A DNA stretch of 64,000 bases from the NCBI RefSeq assembly GCF_000001735.4, contig NC_003074.8, positions 17,739,261 to 17,803,260 of the forward strand. Reading direction: 5' to 3'. The position numbers and the translations under genes are program-made. The notes below the pieces were generated by a model. It did not search any database and was not told the origin of the DNA. It saw only the letters and a program-made list of their open reading frames with translations. The stretch is from Arabidopsis thaliana (lineage: Eukaryota > Streptophyta > Magnoliopsida > Brassicales > Brassicaceae). Below, one piece after another: positions 50,001 through 60,908 of this stretch (within the stretch, counting starts at the first letter, position 1; each line of letters starts with the position of its first letter).

Positions 50001-50658
50001 AGAGAATGAAACATGAGAGGAACATAGATTTGATTAACTCATTGTTGTTACCTTAGCTGCAATAGCGCGCAAGTATTTGGCACGAACAGCACCAGTTGCT
50101 CTAGCCCAATCCTTTCCGTTGTTCCTAGTAAATGCTTTCCTAGCAGCTTCCACAGCAAGCTCCACATCTTCAGAAGTTGCAGCTGGAATATAACCTAAAA
50201 CCACCACCAATCCCAGTTTAAAAAACACTACAAAGAACTCCATCAGCAGGAGAAGAGATCCAATCCAATCATTCAACTACATATCTATCTATTCTCCTCC
50301 TATATAATCCCACAGATCTAACGCAAAAACAACTTCCGCTCCCGTTCATAGACAATAATCACAGAAGAAATGACGATCGTCTCAAACAGACAAAAGTTCA
50401 AAGCTCTTTCAATTCGCGAACTAAGTATACAGCAAATCGGGAAATGCGTAGTTCCGATAACGATAGATTGAATCGAAACTCGCGAAAATCGAGTGATCAA
50501 GTTCAAAAAGTGAGTAACACAAGATATGATTGGAAAAAATAAAAAGTACCGATGATGTCTTCGGTGGCGGGATTGACAACAGGGAGAGTTTTACGGAGAA
50601 CGGGCTCAGTCCATTGACCGCCGATGAAGAGTTGCCGTCTCGGCACCGTAATCGCCAT
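47030..50658 (-). CDS. ALDH10A9: ALDH10A9, peroxisomal aminoaldehyde (betaine-aldehyde) dehydrogenase
   Basis: A many-exon gene from ATG at 50658 to TGA at 47032–47030, about 503 residues. The N-terminus reads [20 protein letters not shown]. Key motifs: cofactor region [11 protein letters not shown]; catalytic general base in [10 protein letters not shown]; nucleophile Cys in [12 protein letters not shown]; and C-terminal [16 protein letters not shown], then [17 protein letters not shown]. The last residues are PPSKL, a canonical PTS1 peroxisomal signal. The residue before VWVNCSQPC is Ile (QAGIVWVNC); in plant ALDH10 enzymes Ile here (441 in spinach numbering) goes with poor betaine-aldehyde use, Ala with good use. 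It likely oxidises 3-aminopropionaldehyde and 4-aminobutyraldehyde from polyamine breakdown, rather than making glycine betaine. Several intermediate exons were followed through motifs only. Confidence 0.94.
48483..48568. repeat. 33-bp tandem repeat (about 2.6 copies) in an ALDH10A9 intron
   Basis: Units start at 48483, 48516 and 48549 with TGTTAACGGATAACACAT, followed in the complete units by a TTGTTTTATATG-type spacer. Each unit contains the small inverted repeat TGTTA–ACGGA–TAACA. The complete units look identical, so the expansion is recent. Confidence 0.85.
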
Positions 50659-50764
50659 ACTCTCTCTCTCTCTCTGCTACTAGAGGTGGTGAAAAGGAGT
50701 AAAATGGGATCGTTGGGACTTTCCGTTTTGGTTCTAAGAATGATATCTGACCCATTTTTCTGAT

Positions 50765-51310
50765 AGCTGCTCATATAAAATAGTTTTTTACCTTTTAAAA
50801 AATAAGATTGATTTAATTCATGGATATTTACATTTATTTGGATTTCTAACCATTTTTACATCATTTTTTTATATACATCCTATACGAGGCTGTCTTTTTT
50901 TTCTTTCTTGTAAAAATTGTTTAATCAAAAGGGACATTCAACAAAATTGCAGATTTTTAGCTAAACCGGTTTTAAACTTAAAGAGTCATCAAGAATCTAG
51001 ACTCGATTCCAATTCTTCATCACAGTTTAATATTCCGCACAAGATCAAACTATCCAGATTCTTTTTTTTGAGTTTTTCAACTTTTGATTCGAACTATATA
51101 AAATGATTAGTAAAATTATTCACAAACCAAACGATTCACCCCATTTCCACGGAACAATAAAAAGATCAAACCAAGCCAAATCATCTTTTTCAAAAGTCTT
51201 TAATATCTCCGATCATTATGAATATAGCAAGAATCAAAACAGATTTTTATCGTTTACAAAAAGAAGAAGAAGACGAATATGTAAATCCAAAAAAACAAAG
51301 ATATGATGAG
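50765..51310. other. Intergenic DNA between ALDH10A9 and a small protein gene
   Basis: Upstream of ALDH10A9 and downstream of the small basic protein gene, both on the minus strand. A CT-rich leader of ALDH10A9 lies at 50659–50690. The 67-codon frame at 51103–51306 is AT-driven and not called. Confidence 0.5.
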
Positions 51311-51544
51311 TCAATTCTTAGTGGTGGTCTTGTTGTACTTGTCTTTAACCCAATTAAGACCCAACGATGTTCCTATCTTCACCTTCTTTAACCCCGAACT
51401 CGCCGCCGCTTTCGTCTTCCCTAATCCAGCCCCCACTTTCTCTTTGTATTTAGACGATGCACCACCACCTTCTCCGCCGTGAGTTGTTTTTCCCGACGAT
51501 TGTTGATTGCTGTCCCACTGCTCGGCCCAAGAGTTTCTCTCCAT
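51311..51544 (-). CDS. Small Gly/Lys-rich protein of unknown function (AT3G48180)
   Basis: A single-exon frame of 77 residues: MERNSWAEQWDSNQQ, a GGEGGGASSKYKEKVGAG stretch, then KKVKIGTSLGLNWVKDKYNKTT. It has no signal peptide and no membrane segment, and is strongly basic at the C-terminus. Codon use is markedly less AT-rich than the flanks, and it has a plausible leader (51545–51600) with TATA-like DNA further upstream. The amphipathic GLKKVKIGTSLGLNWVK segment resembles a family of tiny plant proteins with a conserved WVK-x-KY C-terminus; I know no function for it. Confidence 0.7.
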   Translation of the reverse strand: MERNSWAEQWDSNQQSSGKTTHGGEGGGASSKYKEKVGAGLGKTKAAASSGLKKVKIGTSLGLNWVKDKYNKTTTKN

Positions 51545-54080
51545 ATTGTATGAGAACGAGAAAGATTTGATTAGGTGAGAAAAAATGTATTAATTCAATC
51601 AAATCGTGATTAATATAAGAAAGTCACGCAACTTATTATAGGGTTTGGTGGGGTAGATTAGAGTAGATTATGTATTATTTAATTAATTTATACAAAATAA
51701 AAGGTATTATTTTGATTATTTGACTACGTTCATAAAATGGTGTGGTGGTAAATTAATGATAAAATAGATTAGGTAGATATTTGTGTTATGTTTATTCTGG
51801 ATTGCGTGTTTGTGTGTCATTATTTTTCCTAATTCTCACTACGAAATAGTCGTTTTTGATACATTAGGTATTTAATTAATACAAATCTTGTGCTTATCTT
51901 TTGATCTTTTGACTTTGTGAGTCTATTCCTCTTTAATTTTGACTTCTTCTCCAAATGCAGTAATATTTCTTCTACGAATTTGTTTCCTGATTAGCAAAAA
52001 CCCAACTTTCTTCTTAGGAACTTGGGTAAAAACTGTCTGTGGGCCTTATCAAAAAGCCCATATTGGGTCAATAATTATGACTTTGTCACATATTTGACCC
52101 CGTTCATTTTGATAGTTTATAATTACATCAATGGATAGTTTTGTTAATCATGCAAGCCTGATCTCTAGTTTGGTTCAAAATCTTGTTGGAGTATTTTTGT
52201 AGAACAATAATTTCAAGCATTCATCAATCAATATGTGTTTAACGAAGCTAAATCTATTCAATTACAAAAAATTAAAAGCGAACACATGTTACATCTAGAT
52301 TATTGTTATTCAAGTAATAAAAATTAAAAGGTAAAAGATAGATCACCGTAAAAAGTTTCTTAAGTATAGACTGTATATATAGTTTATAAACATAATTAGG
52401 TAGATATATCGAGTAAAAATAAGTAGGTTAATGTAAAGTACATGGTATATTTAATAGTTATGCGACGACATTTCATGCGCTTGACTGCTTGTGCAATATG
52501 AAAAGATTTCACTGTTAAAGTTTTAGATTTTTGTTAGTTAATTATTTGGCGAGACAGGTCAAATTAACTGGTATTGACATTTAACAACTTTTAGTCACTC
52601 TTTTAAAAGGTACTATTGTCTAGAACAACTTTTCTAGTCACTCTTTTAAGGTACTATTATATACACATATGATCGATAACCAGTCATTTTAATCGTCCAA
52701 ACCTCAAAAATGCTAACTTCATAGTCAATACCTAACCTTTTTTTTCAAAATCTGATTCTCTTAAATCGGAACCCAAAATGAAACCTTATGGCCTATTAAA
52801 CAAGAACAAACATGTCTATATGATGAATTGATTTTCCCTGAAGCAAGCTGATTCTTCAAGCAAAACAACAAGGGAGCTCACAAGTTTGCCAATTGCCATT
52901 ACATACAGGATAAACGGAATAATTTTGTCGTTAAAATATATACTGAATTGTTTTCAATGACATGCATTAGGTAGGTAGTGTTTGTTGAAATGGGGACAAA
53001 TCAATGAAACAATTACAACAAAATTAGGTTAATTCAAAAGGTGTGTGTGTGTGTAGTTTTTTTTTTTTTTTTTTGTATACAAAAACTAATTAGCAATTGT
53101 TAAATATGCATTGCTCTAAATATGAATTCGAGCATCACATTTTTTGTATGTTGTGTAAGTGTTAATAGAGAGATCAAGGACAAAAAAAAAAAAAAAATGT
53201 TATATTCGCTTTGATGCAGAGACAAAACCGACAAAAACACAGAACAATAAATGATGTCTCGAAAAAATTTACAGTTGCTTCAAATATCGAACGCAAAAAC
53301 TATTTGTAAATGCATTTATGTTCGTACACATTTCTTCGTCAAAGACATCATAACTTTTTGGACTGTACCAATTGACACAATCATTTGTATATAAGGAATG
53401 AATGATCTACTATAAGTCTATAATCTATATAGATCTACATATATATACGCTATGTAAATATACACATATAACATGAACATATGCTTTATATTCATTTCAT
53501 GAAACATCCATCATGGTTATCGTGTTTACACGCATCGTTTACTAGTGACGGAAATTCCACGAACTAATTCAGCATAATGAATCATTGTTTGTATATTTAG
53601 TATATACTATAAAGTGTACCTTGAAAAGAAAAAAAGTGTTACCTAGCTTGTGTTACACTTTCATCGATCCAAGAAATAACATGATAATATCTTCCAAAAT
53701 AAATAACCATTGTAAATGCCAAATGGGATATAAATTCTTGAGTAGAATTCGGAAGAACATAGGGATATATAGTGATCATACATGTAGATTCATAAGTCTA
53801 AATCAGTCAGACCAAAACACCGATCGGAAAAAGGAGATATTCGGAAGAAGAAAAAAAGAAGCAAATAGAAATACAAAGGGTAGTCAAAAGAAAAAGAAAC
53901 ACAAAAAGAAAAGAAAGAGTAAAAACACACACACTTGATTTGGTAATTTTCAAGATGAAGATCGCTTTGATGCAGCGAAGGATCGGACCGAGACGCTTGA
54001 TTCCCCTTTTGGATCTCGTACGCACACGTGGATGAAGATACAAACATATGATGATGTTGATGATGATGATCAAGAACCGA
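51545..54080. other. Gene-poor AT-rich intergenic DNA
   Basis: Contains an imperfect 41-bp tandem duplication near 52583–52657 (AACAACTTTT then CACTCTTTTAA and GGTACTATT, twice), a (GT)n plus T-run near 53041–53072 and an A-run near 53183. Frames at 53585–53938 and 53790–54149 are low-complexity shadows. Confidence 0.5.
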
Positions 54081-54081
54081 T

Positions 54082-54300
54082 CTAAATGAAAAAGTAGAGA
54101 GAGATAAGGTAAACCCTAATCTTAAAATCTTGATGATGATAAGAATCAACTACTTCATCTTCTTTTTCTTGGGATTCTTGATCTTTGGTTTGTGTGTTGA
54201 TGTCTTCTTCTTGGGTATTGGGACTTGGTAGGTGCAGAGAAAGAAGAAGGAGAAGAAGACGACGAAGATGAACATGAATGATCATCATAACTATCATCAT
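54082..54300 (-). CDS. Candidate small secreted or membrane peptide ORF (72 codons)
   Basis: The frame starts MMIVMMIIHVHLRRLLLLLL, a hydrophobic start resembling a signal peptide or anchor. An acidic, Gln/Glu-rich stretch follows (PNTQEEDINTQTKDQESQEK, then EDEVVDSYHHQDF), ending in a hydrophobic LISLYFFI. It sits in a less AT-rich island (54000–54400) with a CT-rich segment before the ATG, which suggests a transcribed gene. I recognise no conserved peptide motif (CLE, CEP, PSY, IDA and DVL were considered). I recall a small 'transmembrane protein' locus AT3G48185 in this interval, which may be this. The hydrophobic end could be an intron read through. Confidence 0.35.
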   Translation of the reverse strand: MMIVMMIIHVHLRRLLLLLLSLHLPSPNTQEEDINTQTKDQESQEKEDEVVDSYHHQDFKIRVYLISLYFFI

Positions 54301-54429
54301 GATGATATTGGGAACTAAAGTGAAGGTAGAGAGAGAGAGAAGTGAGGTTGTAATGATGATGAGGGATGAAGAGAAGTCAGAGGTAGGGGAGGAAAATTAT
54401 CATTACTACTTTGAACAAAATGTTTTCTA

Positions 54430-57000
54430 GCTCCTCTTTTTTTTTGTGGGCTTCTAAATATCCTAGCCCTATCTTATGCCCTTGAGCCTTTCTCTCTCTA
54501 AATTTCTGAGGAGAGAGATAGAGAGACAGAAATGCCTTTGTGGTATAGGGGTAAAACTTTTTTCAATTGCCTATCCAATGTTCCAAGAGGAAAAAGTAAA
54601 AGAAAATTATATATCTAATTTTATTTCTTTTTACAGACAGTATTCTCTAACATTTTTTGGATCTATTCAATACATATATTTATTTATTATATATTTTGAT
54701 TAATTTCATGCAAAAAAAAAGAAAAGAATCAAAGTCATGAACAATAGCACATCAAAGAAAGAAGGTTTTATATATTCTGTTATTTCAAAAATTCATCAAC
54801 TTTTATGTGAACAAATCATTTTGTTTGCCATATTACGATTTGCATCCTTGGTATAATTAACTTGATTTAAAAAAAAAAAATACTAATAATGAACTTGATT
54901 TTCACCACCAAATCAAACCTTTTTGAATCTTTATGATTTTAAGAATTCCATGTGAGTCGTCCAGGGATAGGGAATAGGTTCAAATCCCAATATTTACATA
55001 ACTCCAATCGGCTCTCCACTTGACCAGTCTTTGTGGCCTAAATAACAAAATACCGGGCTTATTACACACTTCATGGAACAATTTAGATCTTAGTCTAAAA
55101 TCTATCCTAGTTATAAAATAAAAATACCTTAACTAACAAAATCGTATTATTACCCCTTTTTGACTTTTTTTTTTTGTTAAAGGATCTACAAAATCATATT
55201 ACCATAAATACAAGTCTGAAAAATATCTTTACAGTTATTTTTTGATGTTATGGATCTTCTAAAATTTTTACTCGAAAGTAACACAAATCCTTCAGTCTCC
55301 ATTGTATTCGAGCTTGTGGCAAAAGAGATATACTACTTAATTACTTTACTTATTGTTTGTTTGGTTCACTATGAAGGAGTCAAGCAGAGCATGCATAGTT
55401 TAGTCTTAATACCTTTCCCAAAATCTACATACAACTCAACATTGTATTTTGTTTTCTTCCAAATTGATGTTATTTTTTTTAACGTAATCTATGTTTGTTC
55501 ATATAGTCCAATCACCAATGTACTGTGTCTGTATGTTATTTTTACTAAGTTCATTTAATTTTAAAAGTAACGAAAAAAGTTAAAGGATGGATCAAACTTT
55601 TTGATCGATCGGGCTTATTCTAAAAGCACATGGATATTCTTTCCATATGCAAAACATTATGTCGAATGCCCATTAACCAACTTTTTCAGTTCAATCTTAG
55701 TGCTTTATTATCCAACTTTGAATTGATTAATATCCACAGTATTCTAAGTTAAAGGTTTTTCTTTCCACCAAACTTGACATGTCGATAGAATTGTTAAGTT
55801 GTAATTACAAATGAGCTAAATTGCTTTGCCTCTATTTTGGAGAAAAAAATGGAGGCATAAGTTGGAGATGGTAAACAAGATTTAGCAAGTTGTATATACT
55901 CTAATCTATAAAACTTTATCATTCCCTATTAAAAGAAAATGAAGAAATACCACATTGTAGTATTTTACTGATCCTATTCCTACCCTAACTCTCACGATTT
56001 ATATTTATTAAATTTATTTTGTCTTGCTAGTCAACTGAATTTACTGACGAAAGAAAAAGGCTGTTTGTGACTGTATTTGGGAGAGTAAATAAATTGCTAC
56101 TAATAAACATAAGCTTTATTGGGTTTAGTTAAAGAGGAGAATTTTGGCAGTCCATGTCCTGTATATATCCATTTTTAATACTAATATTATCAAATTTAAA
56201 ATTTAAAGTGAAGGGAAGAGTCAGAGGACAATAAAAAATAAGTAAACGACAGAGGAATCAAAATCATGAAACTCAGGAAAGGCAGTGCCTTGAAACCAGA
56301 GAGGTAGAGAGAATGAGTTTTTTTTTCCCCCTGTAAAAGCAACCTCAAATGTAAAAACATACCTTATACAAGTATATTAATCAAGAAAAAAACAATTGAG
56401 AAGGAGAATAAAAAGGAAAGAACCAACTTGATAAAGCAAGGAGGCTTCTTGAAGTTGGGAATTTTCCCCTCAAAAGTGCTAAAATGTCAGCGTTCTTATT
56501 AAACAAAGTTTAGTGATTATTTTATAAACACTTTTAATTTTACAATTTGTTGTATGCGCATGATAAAGTTCTATTTACAATAATGAAACAAGAAAATTGT
56601 AGTAACTTTTATTATCGGTGTAACATTAGTTTTTAGTATATATTTTACAATTTATTTTTCTTATATAAATACTTGCATTGTAGTCTGAATAATTGATTTT
56701 AAATAACTAATATATTTTTTAAAGTTGACACAAGAAGAAATTTGAAATTTTAGAAGTAAAAAATTGTGGACACATTCCCATAATTTCCTGAGTGACTATA
56801 TAGTAAGTTATAAACTGTACTTATGTGCAATCATAAAAAAAAAAAAACAATTTCAGGCTTTAAAAGAAAAACAGTTTCAGGCTTCATAGTATACTATGAG
56901 TAAATACTAAATAGTAAATAGAGAAGAGTGTCTTAAACTCTCAATGAATGAAGCAAAAATGAAGCAAAATTGTTTTAAAAAAAAAAAACTTTTTCCGCTC
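54430..57000. other. Gene-poor AT-rich intergenic DNA
   Basis: No gene supported. A 102-codon frame at 55250–55558 is AT-biased and hydrophobic, without homology I know. Near 54975–54990 a GGTTCAAATCCC motif looks like a Pol III B box, but no full SINE or tRNA can be drawn around it. Confidence 0.5.
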
Positions 57001-57025
57001 TCCCAGAGAGTTTCACTCACCATGA

Positions 57026-57158
57026 TGGGCTAAAGAGACTTATCATGGGCTAGGGAAAATGGTCAAATACAGTGGGCTTACTTAGCCCAACGATACTCGT
57101 CGGTAAAGTTTCGTAGTGCTTAAAAGTTTCAATGAGGCAACTCGACTAAAAATGGGCC
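57026..57158. promoter_or_regulatory. Cluster of five TGGGCY (site II-type) motifs
   Basis: TGGGCT at 57026, 57046 and 57073, AGCCCA at 57084 and TGGGCC at 57153. Five copies within 133 bp stand out against very AT-rich DNA. The cluster lies about 0.9 kb upstream of the PWWP/ATM transcribed leader, so its target is uncertain. Confidence 0.5.
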
Positions 57159-58183
57159 GAACTGAGAAGTACAAAATTAACAAATGACATTTACAAATTA
57201 ATATTTTTAAACACTTAAAATAAAAATTATTAATTTGGCATATTCTTCTAGTAAGAAATAGTTTATGTCAAAAAAAAAAATTATGTGATGTGAACAAAAA
57301 TAATGATAATGAATTATGTGTTACAAAAACAAAAGAACATAAAAATGTGAGTTTATTACTTTTAAAATTTAAATAGAAATACATTTTTAGTCAAACTTAT
57401 CTTTAAAAATCTTAATTATAATTGATAACACTTTTACTGATACAAAATGATTTTACTAAAATTTGACCTGCAATAATTATGTCACCATACTATATGTATA
57501 TTGAAAATAAAGTAATTAATTTGATTAGTTTTTTGTATTAATTAATAATATATAAAAAAATAAATAATTAGACTTTATGCTCTCTTTCTTTCCCTTTACA
57601 ACCACATACTATTAATTAGAAAATTATTTCTTAATTGGCAACCCAATATAGATGTAGATATAATTTCCAAAGAAAACCTCATAGATTCAAGTTTAAAATT
57701 CACTTTAGTGCTATCTTTCTCATTTGATTTATTTTAAAAAGCTAAAATGAATTAATGAAAGGAACAGATACCGTCTTTAATGGAGGAGAACTGGAGAAGA
57801 ATCCAATCTAAAATACATCCTCGTGTTTAAGCGGTGAGACTTTTTCGGTTTGCTGTTAAATTACGGTTTTGGTATCAAAACATTTCCGGTTTAAGCTGTA
57901 TAGCTCTGACTCTGCAGAAAAGTACTTTACGCCAAAGAGATGAACAAGAGTAGTAAGTAGTAATACGTAGAAAAGAATCTCTCACCGACGACACCGAAGA
58001 CGAAGAAGACCGTACAGTACATTTCTTACACTTGTCTTTCTTTCTAAACACCTCACTTACTCTCACTCTCACACAATATCTGTTGCGCTTCTACAGGAAA
58101 ATCACTCACATTGCGAGGAAAAAAGATTATTTGACTCAAGGAAACAAAAGATAATTCGGAAATTTCTTTTGTTTTCCTCTCAG

Positions 58184-58365
58184 GTAAATTTTGTTGTTTG
58201 TTAATTTCTTTTCCTTGGAAAAAAATTTGTTTTTTATTTTTTGATCAATGATTCGATTTTTCTTGAAAAGATTTGATTTTGTTGATGATTTGGTAATCAA
58301 ATATGAGTAATATGGAGTCTTGATGCAGAAAGATGATTTCTTTTTTGGCTTTTTTTGGGGTGCAG
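58184..58365 (+). other. 5' UTR intron of the PWWP/ATM gene
   Basis: A CAG|GTAAAT donor at 58184 and a pyrimidine-rich stretch ending in GGGGTGCAG at 58365 define a 182-bp intron. It removes the in-frame upstream ATGs (58320 region), so translation most likely starts at 58368, two bases after the acceptor. Confidence 0.75.
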
Positions 58366-58367
58366 TG

Positions 58368-60908
58368 ATGAAATTACAAAACCCAGATAAGAAAACCCTA
58401 AGAGAAGGCTTTAGTCAGGAATCTAGTGTAGTGGCTTTAGATTCTGGAGTTTTAGCTATGAGTGGTTTGAAATGCGATGGGAAATTCCCGGTCAAGGATG
58501 TATTAATGGAAGAAGGTGGTGATAAAGTGAGGAAGATTCAAGTTTCTGGGGGAAATATATCACTTGTTGTTGATTTTAGTGGAGCTAGGACTAGTTCTAA
58601 CAATTTCTTTGAGTCTAATGCTAGTTGTGTCAATGAGAATCTGGTTAAAGGAAATGGGTACAGAGAAGATGAAACTCAGGAGTTTCTTGTTGGTAATCTT
58701 GTGTGGGTGATGACTAAATACAAGAAGTGGTGGCCAGGAGAAGTGGTTGATTTTAAAGCTGATGCAAAGGAGAGTTTTATGGTTAGGTCTATTGGTCAGA
58801 GCCATCTTGTTTCGTGGTTCGCTTCTTCGAAGTTGAAACCTTTCAAGGAGAGCTTTGAGCAGGTGTTGAATCAAAGAAACGATAACGGGTTTTTCGATGC
58901 GTTACAGAAAGCTATGTCCTTGTTGAGCAACTCGTTGAAACTTGATATGACTTGTTCTTGCATTGCTGATGGGAATGGAATTGTGTCAGCCCAAAATATA
59001 ACAACTCGGAAGAACAAGCCTTTGATACTGCGTGAATTCTCAGTAGATCGGTTGGAACCAAAAGAGTTCGTCACTCAGCTGAAGAATATTGCGAAATGTG
59101 TTTTGAATGCTGGGGTACTCGAGTCGACAGTTATGCAGAGTCAGTTATCAGCTTTTTATACTCTCTTTGGGCATAAGCAGATACCAATGGCCCAACTACA
59201 CGAAAATGAGGGTAGGAAAAGTTTCACTGCGAAGATGAGTGACAGTAAGTTCATTGGTTCTCCATCCATTTGTGCAGGTAATAGCAGGAAGAGGTTTCGG
59301 AAAGAATGGTTTAGGAAATTTGTAAGTGAGGTTGATAATGTATCTGCGAGAGACGATCTAGTAAATGTGCCTCCTTCTGATTTGATATCTAAACTCAAGC
59401 TGCTTGCTGTGGGCTACAATTGTTCGGAAGAGACTGAAAATATTGGGCTCTTTGAGTGGTTCTTCTCCAAATTCAGAATTTCTGTGTATCATGATGAAAA
59501 TGCTTACAAGATGCAGTTGGCTAACATGGCTGGTTTCAAGGATTTGATGTTAGCAACAAATGCAAATCGTGGTACTGTTCAGAAAACCTTAAAGTCAAAG
59601 AAAATAGGGAAGTCAAAGATGGAGCCTCTCAATGGTGTTTCAGTTGCTGATACTGAGCAGAAGACCTTTGAGTTGCAGATATCAAAGAAGTCCAACATCG
59701 AATCTCTTAATGGTGTTTCAGTTGCTGATACTGAGCAGAAGACCTTTGAGTTGCAGATATTAGAGAAGTCCAACATCGAATCTCTTAATGGTGTTTCAAC
59801 TCCAAATATTGACCACGAGGCCTCCAAGTCAAATAATTCAGGGAAGACAAAGATCAATCATATCATTGGTCACTCAAATTTTCCTAGTTCTGTTGCAAAG
59901 GTGCAGTTGGCGAAAGATTTTCAAGACAAACTGTTGGTACAAGCTCCAGACAGGAAAGCTATGACGGCAGATACACTCAGCAGACCTGCTGCTATACTTG
60001 TACCGGACCTGAACAGCGGAGGCAATGCTTTGGGTACTGCAGAGTTTGACCATATGCAAAGACCTGAGACTTTAATTCAGCATAATGTCTGCCCACAAGA
60101 GGAGAAGACACCAAGATCTACGATACTTAACTTTCAGGTGACAGCTCATCAGGGAGTCTCAGGAACTCAGTTTGTTTCTAGCCAGCCAACTTCATACAAA
60201 CACTTCACGAGTGCAGACCTTTTCACTTATTCAGGGAAGAAAAAGAGAGGAAGGAAGAGGAAGAATGCAGAAGAGCTTCCAATAGTTGCACATGCCAGTG
60301 CCACTACTGGGATACCTGACTTAAATGGAACAAATACAGAGCCAACTTTGGTTCTGCCTCAAGTTGAGCCTACTCAGCGCAGAAGACGTCGGAAGAAAGA
60401 GGAGTCACCTAATGGATTAACCAGAGGAATCACAATTCTCTTCTTGAAATTTTCCTCCCAAGTGTCAATGCCTTCAAGGGACGACCTAACCTCGACATTC
60501 TCTGCGTTTGGCCCGTTGGATTCTTCAGAAACACACGTTTCAGAAGAATTTAGTGGTGCACAGGTCGCCTTTGTGAGTAGTGCAGACGCGATAGAAGCAG
60601 TTAAAAGCTTAGAGAAAGCTAACCCATTTGGTGAAACCTTAGTGAATTTCCGGTTACAGCAGAAACTGATAACCGTTCAAAGGAACATTGCCCCACGAAT
60701 GCCGGTAATCTCACATGTTAGTCCAGTTCCGAAACCGAACAATATACCAACAAGTATGGATGCAATGAGGCAGAATCTGTTGATGATGACAGCAATGCTG
60801 GAGAAATCCGGGGATAGTTTATCAAGAGAGACAAAGGCAAAACTGAAAAGCGAGATCACGGGGCTTCTGGAAAAGGTTAGTTCTATACCGAGCTCTTCTT
60901 CTTCCTGA
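58368..60908 (+). CDS. PWWP-domain protein exon (PDP-like), 5' part of the ATM locus
   Basis: From ATG 58368 to TGA 60906–60908 this is one exon of 846 codons. The PWWP domain is at about residues 107–165 (VGNLVWVMTKYKKWWPGEVV, SWFASSKLKPF). A 26-residue tandem repeat lies near 425–475, a Lys/Arg-rich AT-hook-like block near 630 (KKRGRKRKN) and another near 670 (RRRRRKKEES). An RRM-like fold is at about 682–762 (RGITILFLKF, AQVAFVSSADAIEAV). PWWP plus C-terminal RRM-like is the layout of plant PDP proteins of the PEAT chromatin complex; PWWP reads methylated H3. PDLN motifs occur twice. The Arabidopsis ATM protein I remember (about 3856 residues) carries a PWWP domain at its N-terminus, so this exon probably also serves as ATM exon 2: splicing at 60875 keeps frame. 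Stopping at 60908 would give a separate protein. Confidence 0.85.
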   Translation: MKLQNPDKKTLREGFSQESSVVALDSGVLAMSGLKCDGKFPVKDVLMEEGGDKVRKIQVSGGNISLVVDFSGARTSSNNFFESNASCVNENLVKGNGYREDETQEFLVGNLVWVMTKYKKWWPGEVVDFKADAKESFMVRSIGQSHLVSWFASSKLKPFKESFEQVLNQRNDNGFFDALQKAMSLLSNSLKLDMTCSCIADGNGIVSAQNITTRKNKPLILREFSVDRLEPKEFVTQLKNIAKCVLNAGVLESTVMQSQLSAFYTLFGHKQIPMAQLHENEGRKSFTAKMSDSKFIGSPSICAGNSRKRFRKEWFRKFVSEVDNVSARDDLVNVPPSDLISKLKLLAVGYNCSEETENIGLFEWFFSKFRISVYHDENAYKMQLANMAGFKDLMLATNANRGTVQKTLKSKKIGKSKMEPLNGVSVADTEQKTFELQISKKSNIESLNGVSVADTEQKTFELQILEKSNIESLNGVSTPNIDHEASKSNNSGKTKINHIIGHSNFPSSVAKVQLAKDFQDKLLVQAPDRKAMTADTLSRPAAILVPDLNSGGNALGTAEFDHMQRPETLIQHNVCPQEEKTPRSTILNFQVTAHQGVSGTQFVSSQPTSYKHFTSADLFTYSGKKKRGRKRKNAEELPIVAHASATTGIPDLNGTNTEPTLVLPQVEPTQRRRRRKKEESPNGLTRGITILFLKFSSQVSMPSRDDLTSTFSAFGPLDSSETHVSEEFSGAQVAFVSSADAIEAVKSLEKANPFGETLVNFRLQQKLITVQRNIAPRMPVISHVSPVPKPNNIPTSMDAMRQNLLMMTAMLEKSGDSLSRETKAKLKSEITGLLEKVSSIPSSSSS
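59625..59797 (+). repeat. 78-bp in-frame tandem repeat in the PWWP exon
   Basis: The peptide unit SLNGVSVADTEQKTFELQI plus a seven-residue linker occurs twice, and its first part (ESLNGVS) a third time; AATGGTG marks positions 59631, 59709 and 59787, exactly 78 bp apart. Confidence 0.9.

Noticed and set aside
54960..55060. SINE or tRNA-like B box (GGTTCAAATCCC)
   Set aside because: No convincing A box at the right spacing, no cloverleaf, no poly(A) tail or target-site duplication.
55250..55558. 102-codon hydrophobic plus-strand frame
   Set aside because: Phe/Ile/Tyr-rich as expected from T-rich DNA; no family match.
58320..58367. Upstream in-frame ATGs extending the PWWP protein by 16 residues
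   Set aside because: They lie inside a well-formed 5' UTR intron with a strong acceptor at 58365.
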